From Acidobacteriota bacterium (GTDB lineage Bacteria; Acidobacteriota; Aminicenantia; Aminicenantales; Saccharicenantaceae), in assembly GCA_003476685.1 (NCBI GenBank), contig DMVN01000080.1, positions 365 through 11,982 on the forward strand: 11,618 nt of DNA, written 5' to 3'. This document shows, one piece after another, positions 7,181-11,618 of the stretch; the first letter of the stretch is position 1; the number at the start of each line of letters is the position of its first letter. The translations under genes were made by a program, and so were the position numbers. A model generated the notes under the pieces. It did no database searches, had not been told where the DNA came from, and saw only the letters and a list, made by a program, of their open reading frames with translations.

Positions 7181-8104
7181 ATGCCTCCAGCGGGCAAGAA
7201 AGTTTTTTCAGGTCAGCGTTTTGAAACCATCATTGCCATCATCATCGTTCTGGCCATCGTGGCCATCGGTGTCCTGGTCCATTATAAGTTCTATCTGCTG
7301 AATTTCTTCTTCCTACCGGTTATTTTTTCCGGCTATTACCTGGGGCACAGGAGAGCGGTGTTGATTGCCCTGAGCTGCATTCTTCTGGAAGCCTTGTACC
7401 TCGTTTTTTCCAGGCAGGTATTCGGGGTTCAGTTCAGCCTCAGCCGGGATGACCTGATATTCCTGATTTCCTGGGCGGTATTTCTCTTCCTGACGGCCTG
7501 GATCGTCGGGCTGCTGAGCGAGAGGCGAGAAAGAGAAGTCTTCAACCTGAAGAGGGCTTATGCCGGAATTCTGTCCATCGTCCTGAAATACTTAGAAGTG
7601 GGGGAGGAGGGTAAGTCCCAGGCAGAAAAGGTGGCCGACCTGGCCGGCAAGATTGCCGGCGTTCTGGAAATTAACAAGGCTGAAGTGGAAAACATTAAAT
7701 CGGCGGCCCTGCTGAGCGACATGCAGGAACTCCAGACCTGCCTGCCGCTGTTCAGCCAGACCACCCAGTATATGGAGCACGAAAGCCTGGCCCAGCTTCA
7801 GCTAACCGACCGGGAAAAAATAATGCTGAAGACTGCAGCCCTGATACTATCGGAGATTCAGCCTCTTCTTCAAAGCTATTATGTCCACTACCGCCAGAGA
7901 GCCGGAGAAATTGATAAGAGTCTGAATGCTATCCCGCTGGGGGCTTCCATCATAGCTCTGGCCGAGCTCTACGTCAGACTATCCCGCCATGGAAAAGTCA
8001 AGCTCGGGCCGGAAGAGATTACCTCTTTGGAAGATATCCGCAAACTCAAGGGTCGGTATTTTCCAGAAAAGGTGGTGGAGGCCCTGCAGCTGGTCGTATA
8101 CTGA
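7181..8104 (+). CDS. Four-helix membrane protein with degenerate HD-GYP-like domain
   Basis: This 307-residue protein starts at the ATG at 7181 with AAGGAGG at 7170-7176. Four hydrophobic helices lie at about residues 15-34, 39-55, 58-77 and 90-112, resembling the small integral sensor regions found ahead of kinases and HD-GYP proteins. A charged helix (SERREREVFNLKRAY) links to the cytoplasmic region. From about 126 the order of elements follows HD-GYP phosphodiesterases: a KVADLAGKIA helix, then KSAALLSD, then IPLGASIIALAELYVRLS, then FPEKVVEAL at the end. The metal and active-site residues are gone. The HD pair is Ser-Asp (S179, D180), the first His of the fold is replaced near Q147, and the HHE and GYP segment is replaced by YYVHYRQRAGEID. 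It is therefore unlikely to hydrolyse c-di-GMP. A role as a binding or signalling scaffold is inferred. It probably shares a transcript with the DUF429 gene 33 bp on. Confidence 0.8.
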   Translation: MPPAGKKVFSGQRFETIIAIIIVLAIVAIGVLVHYKFYLLNFFFLPVIFSGYYLGHRRAVLIALSCILLEALYLVFSRQVFGVQFSLSRDDLIFLISWAVFLFLTAWIVGLLSERREREVFNLKRAYAGILSIVLKYLEVGEEGKSQAEKVADLAGKIAGVLEINKAEVENIKSAALLSDMQELQTCLPLFSQTTQYMEHESLAQLQLTDREKIMLKTAALILSEIQPLLQSYYVHYRQRAGEIDKSLNAIPLGASIIALAELYVRLSRHGKVKLGPEEITSLEDIRKLKGRYFPEKVVEALQLVVY

Positions 8105-8128
8105 TTCTATCTTTGCCTCCCCGCAGAT

Positions 8129-8134
8129 TATAAT
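8129..8134 (+). promoter_or_regulatory. TATAAT immediately before the DUF429 start
   Basis: A perfect TATAAT ends 3 nt before the ATG at 8138. Initiation about 7 nt downstream would fall at or just inside the start codon. There is no Shine-Dalgarno sequence in the 33-nt gap. This fits either a leaderless transcript or chance. No convincing -35 is seen (TTCTAT at 18-nt spacing). Confidence 0.25.
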
Positions 8135-8137
8135 CAG

Positions 8138-8764
8138 ATGTCAAGCCAGTTCATAAAAATTGCTGGAATCGACCTGGCCGGTTCACCGCGCCGGCCGACG
8201 GGCTTCTGCCTGATTGACGGAAAGCAGGTATTTCTCAAGGTTCTGTTCACAGATGAGGAAATTGTGGAGGAGGTCTTGGCTGCCAGGCCAGAGCTGGTGA
8301 CAGTAGATGCACCGCTGAGTTTACCTCCAGGCCGCCAGACCATCAATGAACGAAACGCCTTTCATTTTCGACCCTGTGACCTGGAATTGCGGAAAAGAGG
8401 GCTAAAATTTTTTCCCATTACTCTTGGGCCGATGAGGATGTTGACCGAAAGAGGGCTCAGGCTGAAGTACCGCCTGGAAAAAGTAGGTCTCAGGGTTATT
8501 GAAGTATATCCGGGAGGAGCTCAGGATATCTGGAGGTTACCCCGGGCCAGACAGAACCGGGCCAAACTCCAGGCCGGCCTCTTGAAAAGGCTTAGCCAGG
8601 ATTTCGGACTGAATTTAGCCAGACCGCGCAAGTCTAAGAAAAGCTTCAGCCCTGATGAACTGGATGCCCTGACGGCCGCTCTGGTTGGGTTACTCTGCCT
8701 GCAGGGAAGGGCTGAAATCTATGGCCGGGAACCTTGGATAATAGTTATGCCGGGAAATATCTGA
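8138..8764 (+). CDS. DUF429 family protein (predicted RNase H-fold nuclease)
   Basis: This 208-residue protein has the DUF429 pattern. IAGIDLAG near residues 8-15 gives the first Asp (D12). VTVDAPLSLP gives D57. A Cys-Asp segment follows (CDLELRKRG, 80-88). VIEVYPGGAQ gives E122, and SPDELDALTAAL gives D173 and D176. Acidic residues at strand ends in this order suit an RNase H-like fold and metal binding, and the family is predicted to be a nuclease, but its substrate and role are not established. Length is typical. The start ATG lacks a ribosome site, and no better in-frame start is seen; an earlier start is blocked by the upstream gene's end. It follows the HD-GYP-like gene by 33 bp on the same strand and converges on the DUF5916 gene. 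No signal peptide is present, so it is cytoplasmic. Confidence 0.85.
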   Translation: MSSQFIKIAGIDLAGSPRRPTGFCLIDGKQVFLKVLFTDEEIVEEVLAARPELVTVDAPLSLPPGRQTINERNAFHFRPCDLELRKRGLKFFPITLGPMRMLTERGLRLKYRLEKVGLRVIEVYPGGAQDIWRLPRARQNRAKLQAGLLKRLSQDFGLNLARPRKSKKSFSPDELDALTAALVGLLCLQGRAEIYGREPWIIVMPGNI

Positions 8765-8858
8765 AGCCCCTGTTAAATGGCCAAAATTCATCTTGTTGCT
8801 CTTGATAATTTTAAAAAATTTCTGAAAAACCAGTTATCCTCTGAGCAAGAATGGCCAC

Positions 8859-10979
8859 TCAGATTCTCAGCAGGTAAGAAACCTTAAGAGTGGTGGAACG
8901 TCCCTTTTCCACCTCAATGAATTCTTTATGCTGGCTGGTCTTGAAGCTGAGCTGAACGATGCTGCCGGCCCCCAGGTAATAGCCAAGAAGAAGGTCAAAA
9001 TTATACTGGTCTTCTCTGGTCTCCCCGAGGATTCTGGTGCTGATAAACAGCTGATGGGTTATCTGGTAATGAAGAGAGGCTAGGTAGGTTAAGCCCGAAA
9101 AGATTTTTTCTCCGGTCTCAGACAGGTTTTGCTGGATGTAATCGGCTCCGAGGGAGATTTCCACATTACTTCTGGGTTTAAGCGAAAAAGAAGCTTCCAG
9201 GTCCAGCTGGCTTCCGGGCAGAACTGCCGTGAAGTCTTCATTATAAATTCCTTTTTTCTGCCAGCCCAGCTCCAGGTTAAGGTCCTTAAAAAAACCGCCT
9301 TTTTCCCAGCCGAAATCAAGCCGACCGCCGTAAACGCTGAGGAATTCTCCGTTCCAGATGAGTTCTTCATTCTCGTTTTTAACCTGATACTGACTTTTCC
9401 CACCAAAAGCTCGCAGGTTGAAATCTATCCGGTTGAAGAAATCCCAGTTGAGAGAAAAATCCACCCGTTCGCTTACTTTCAGGCCGTGGGAATTCTCGTT
9501 GAGGCTGCCGCTCAGGCTCAGGCTGAAGCGCTGCACCGTTCCCTGGTTAAAGCGCCAGGCATAACCCAGTGTTCCGTTGAGGGCCTGAAAATCCAGGCGG
9601 TTAAGGTAGCCGGCTTTTAAGCTGACGTTATCTTCTATTCTCTGAAAACCAAAGGACATCTGCACTCCAGCATCTGGCCAGCGGTTCATTTCAATCATAT
9701 GAATGCCATTTCTGGAGTAGTCAGAGGTGGAATCAAAGGAAAAGATACTGGCACCTCTGAGGTAATAAATGTCCTTAAAGTTAAAACTGTAATCAAAGGC
9801 CACATTCTGGTTGGTGCTGGCTTCTTCTTTAACCCCCGTGTAGTAGATTCCAACCTGAGAATTTCTGAAAACATCTTTGGTTATTCTGAAAATTCCAAAC
9901 TGAGATGAGCCGTAATCCGTTTTGTTCAGAGCTCCCAGAAGACCAAAAGAAAAGCCATCGGTTTTGCCAGTTATTTTGGCCGCCAGACGGGGGTCCTTAA
10001 TACGGCGGGAGTAGAAAATTCTCACGCTGGCTGGCCAGCTGAAACCTTGCTCGGTTTTCAGGCGGAAATACTCACTGCCTTCACTGAAAAAGGGTCGGTT
10101 TTCCCGCAGGTAATTTTCATACGGAGACAGCTGGTAGATGAAGGGATCGGACTCTACCTGGCTGAAGTCCGGGCTGGCCGTGATATCTAAGTAAAGGTTG
10201 GGCTTAATTCCGTATTTGACATCAAGCCCGGCCGCCAGTTTATCGTCCTTTTCTTCTTCCCAGCGACTGGAACGAACTCCGAGGTAAGGATAGAATTCCA
10301 GGTTCTGTCCCGGCCTTATCCCGCTCAGACCGCGAAGCTCAGCCATCTGCTGAAGTCGGGGCAGGTCTCTTTTGACCTCGGTCCAGTAATCGGTTTCGTT
10401 CAGGCGATGGAGGTAGCGGACAAAGTTTATTCCCCAGACCTGCTCGCTGGAAGATGAAAAGCGCAGGGATTTGAAAGGAATGGCCATCTCGGCTGCCCAG
10501 CCATCTTCCCTTATCCTGGCCCCTGATTTCCAGATAGTCTCTACTGAATTTTTCTGAACTCCCCTGGGATTGACGGTAAAAGAGACGCTGGTGCGGCGGT
10601 CGTTGTAGGTATCAAGAATCACAGTGATAGAGTCATTGTTCTGAAATCTATTGCGAGGTGTGAGCTCGGCCCAGATTTTTTCTGGCTGGGAGTCCTTCAT
10701 CAAAAAAGCGAAGTAAAGATATTTATCATCATAAGCAGCCCAGACGTAAGTCTCTTCTGAAGCTGGTGCTCCGTTAAGGGGGTTGTACTGGACAAAACCT
10801 GAAACAGGCTGAATTTCCTTCCAGCCCGGGTCGTCCAGCTGACCGTCAATTTTGGGTGGGGTATCTGTTCTCTGGATGTAAAGGACTTTGGTCCTTTCCT
10901 GCGAGAAGAGACGAAGCCCGCTGAGTAGTATAACTATAATCAGAGCTAAGACCCATAAAAGTTTTATTGCCAGCTTCAT
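8859..10979 (-). CDS. DUF5916 outer-membrane protein with N-terminal CBM9-like domain
   Basis: This 706-residue protein starts at the ATG at 10979 with only a weak GAGAG ribosome site. Residues 1-27 form a Sec signal peptide (MKLAIKLLWVLALIIVILLS, then GLRLFSQ). Residues about 35-210 are a CBM9-like beta-sandwich, shown by the family opening KIDGQLDDPGW (43-53), YVWAAYDDKYLYFAF and the strand around SITVILDTYNDRR. The DUF5916 region starts near 225, and residues about 250-306 hold its hallmark: GLDVKYGIKPNLYLDITASPD, then FSQVESDPF, then RPFFSEGSEYF. The rest is rich in alternating aromatic strands (for example SFGLLGALN and SYLLRI at the end), consistent with a large outer-membrane barrel. 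The final residue is Ile, not the usual Phe or Trp. The sandwich suggests binding of a sugar or other ligand, but no substrate is known. It converges on the DUF429 gene, and a 126-bp gap separates it from the DUF1722 gene upstream on the same strand. Confidence 0.88.
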   Translation of the reverse strand: MKLAIKLLWVLALIIVILLSGLRLFSQERTKVLYIQRTDTPPKIDGQLDDPGWKEIQPVSGFVQYNPLNGAPASEETYVWAAYDDKYLYFAFLMKDSQPEKIWAELTPRNRFQNNDSITVILDTYNDRRTSVSFTVNPRGVQKNSVETIWKSGARIREDGWAAEMAIPFKSLRFSSSSEQVWGINFVRYLHRLNETDYWTEVKRDLPRLQQMAELRGLSGIRPGQNLEFYPYLGVRSSRWEEEKDDKLAAGLDVKYGIKPNLYLDITASPDFSQVESDPFIYQLSPYENYLRENRPFFSEGSEYFRLKTEQGFSWPASVRIFYSRRIKDPRLAAKITGKTDGFSFGLLGALNKTDYGSSQFGIFRITKDVFRNSQVGIYYTGVKEEASTNQNVAFDYSFNFKDIYYLRGASIFSFDSTSDYSRNGIHMIEMNRWPDAGVQMSFGFQRIEDNVSLKAGYLNRLDFQALNGTLGYAWRFNQGTVQRFSLSLSGSLNENSHGLKVSERVDFSLNWDFFNRIDFNLRAFGGKSQYQVKNENEELIWNGEFLSVYGGRLDFGWEKGGFFKDLNLELGWQKKGIYNEDFTAVLPGSQLDLEASFSLKPRSNVEISLGADYIQQNLSETGEKIFSGLTYLASLHYQITHQLFISTRILGETREDQYNFDLLLGYYLGAGSIVQLSFKTSQHKEFIEVEKGRSTTLKVSYLLRI

Positions 10980-11001
10980 TTTCTCTCAAACCTTCGATCA
11001 G

Positions 11002-11093
11002 TTAAGGCGAATCTTACTCCTTAAATGTTTTTAAGATTTTACAAAAAGGCAACCTGAGAAAAAAGAGGTTTTTGGATTTTTAACGGAATCTTA
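11002..11093 (-). promoter_or_regulatory. Repeated AATCTTA motif and inverted repeat upstream of DUF5916 gene
   Basis: In the 126-bp gap before the start at 10979, AATCTTA occurs at 11010-11016 and 11087-11093, and its inverse TAAGATT at 11032-11038. The two direct copies sit in longer similar contexts (TTAAGGC-GAATCTTA and TTAACG-GAATCTTA). TTAAGG (11002-11007) and CCTTAA (11019-11024) form an inverted repeat around the first copy. This could be an operator region, but the gap is AT-rich and chance is plausible. No clear -35/-10 pair was found. Confidence 0.25.
11043..11070 (-). terminator. Weak candidate terminator after the DUF1722 gene
   Basis: On the minus strand AACCT (11066-11070) pairs with AGGTT (11051-11055) over a 10-nt loop, and a short T-run follows at 11043-11047 three bases later. 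The stem is only 5 bp, so this is weak; it would separate the DUF1722 gene from the DUF5916 gene. Confidence 0.25.
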
Positions 11094-11105
11094 AACCGAA
11101 GTCTT

Positions 11106-11618
11106 CTATTCCAGGGTCAGCAGGTACTGGTCCAGCAGGTAAGGCAGATTGAAGCGGTAGCCATAAGCCCGCAGAAACTCAATGATGGTCACGAAATCGG
11201 TCTGGCCGGCGCGGTAGTGCTCCAGCAATCTCAAAAAGTGTTGTCTCTCTCCGGGGCTCAAACGGGGGGAAACATAGCCAAACATGTGATTCAGGGCATT
11301 GAGCAGGTTGGATTTCCTGACCGGCCGGCTCAGGAGCCGGTAGAAAACCTGGCGGTACTCGGCCACCGTCTGCTCCAGGTTTCCCTTTTTATGCCCGGCC
11401 AGAACCTGTCCCAGGGTTTTCAAATCCTTCTGGCTGATGGACATAAACAGGTACTTGGCCCGGGAATGAAAATCAATCAGGGATTTGATGTCCCGGCTGG
11501 ACTGGCGGAATAGAAAATGCAGATAAACCCTGGCCAGGAATTCCCAGCGGAGCTCGCGGTTATTAAGGCGGCCTTCATCTATCAATGGAAGATGAGGACG
11601 TAGCCTTCTGACCGTGGC
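11106..11618 (-). CDS. DUF523-DUF1722 (YbgA-like) protein, C-terminal part
   Basis: The last 170 residues of a protein whose start lies beyond the right edge. The frame is open to position 11618 and stops with TAG at 11106-11108. The visible part opens with LPLIDEGRLNNRELRWEFL, which matches the end of DUF523 modules in fusion proteins (an EEGRL followed by R..F pattern). DUF1722 follows: FHSRAKYLFMSISQ, a LxxGQVLAG helix, RPVRKSNLLNALNHMFGY, LSPGERQHFLRLLEHYRAG and a final LPYLLDQYLLTLE. A fusion with an upstream DUF523 domain of roughly 150 residues is expected. DUF523 members include the thiouracil desulfidase TudS, and a DUF523-DUF1722 fusion has been described as RudS, which removes sulfur from 4-thiouridine in tRNA. 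Whether this copy does so depends on Cys residues of DUF523 that are not visible here. No signal peptide or membrane segment is seen in this part. Confidence 0.85.
   Translation of the reverse strand, partial: ATVRRLRPHLPLIDEGRLNNRELRWEFLARVYLHFLFRQSSRDIKSLIDFHSRAKYLFMSISQKDLKTLGQVLAGHKKGNLEQTVAEYRQVFYRLLSRPVRKSNLLNALNHMFGYVSPRLSPGERQHFLRLLEHYRAGQTDFVTIIEFLRAYGYRFNLPYLLDQYLLTLE

Noticed and set aside
8765..8858. Bidirectional terminator between the convergent DUF429 and DUF5916 genes
   Set aside because: An AT-rich stretch near 8807-8822 and a CTGAG/CTCAG 5-bp inverted repeat (8841-8861) are present, but the stems are short and the T-run is about 11 nt from the stem, so an intrinsic terminator is not supported.

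Overview
This is an 11.6-kb window from a bacterium with an outer membrane: it carries an RND efflux pump with its periplasmic adaptor and two beta-barrel type outer-membrane proteins. The domain set (a secreted SBBP beta-propeller with a DUF7948-like head, and a CBM9-like/DUF5916 barrel protein) and the moderately GC-rich base use recall Acidobacteriota or Aminicenantes-like lineages. That placement is an inference from gene content, not a marker-gene result. I see no rRNA, tRNA, CRISPR array, insertion sequence or phage gene.

Layout. On the left, reading leftward, is an operon of an HlyD-type adaptor (1349-2590) and an RND permease (1-1325, cut by the window edge). A divergent intergenic region of about 290 bp (2591-2879) separates it from a rightward pair: a 1061-residue secreted protein (2880-6065: DUF7948-like head, seven SBBP blades, two Cys-pair repeats, a CARDB-like domain) and, 21 bp on, a small outer-membrane barrel (6087-6896). 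After a 284-bp gap with a good sigma70-type promoter come a membrane protein with a degenerate HD-GYP domain (7181-8104) and a DUF429 protein (8138-8764). Facing them on the minus strand are a DUF5916 outer-membrane protein (8859-10979) and, at the right edge, the C-terminal part of a DUF523-DUF1722 protein (11106-11618).

How the genes work together. The adaptor and permease form the inner part of a tripartite efflux pump; the outer-membrane channel is not in view. The propeller protein and the barrel are probably co-transcribed and both exported, so they may form a surface or periplasmic pair. The HD-GYP-like protein looks catalytically dead for c-di-GMP hydrolysis and may be a sensor or binding protein. 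Its link to the DUF429 protein is only positional.

This is mostly an ordinary chromosomal region. The items most worth checking are the degenerate HD-GYP protein, the propeller/barrel pair, the altered proton-relay motif in the RND permease, and some leader or intergenic sequence structures. I found no clear evidence of a new defence or mobile system.
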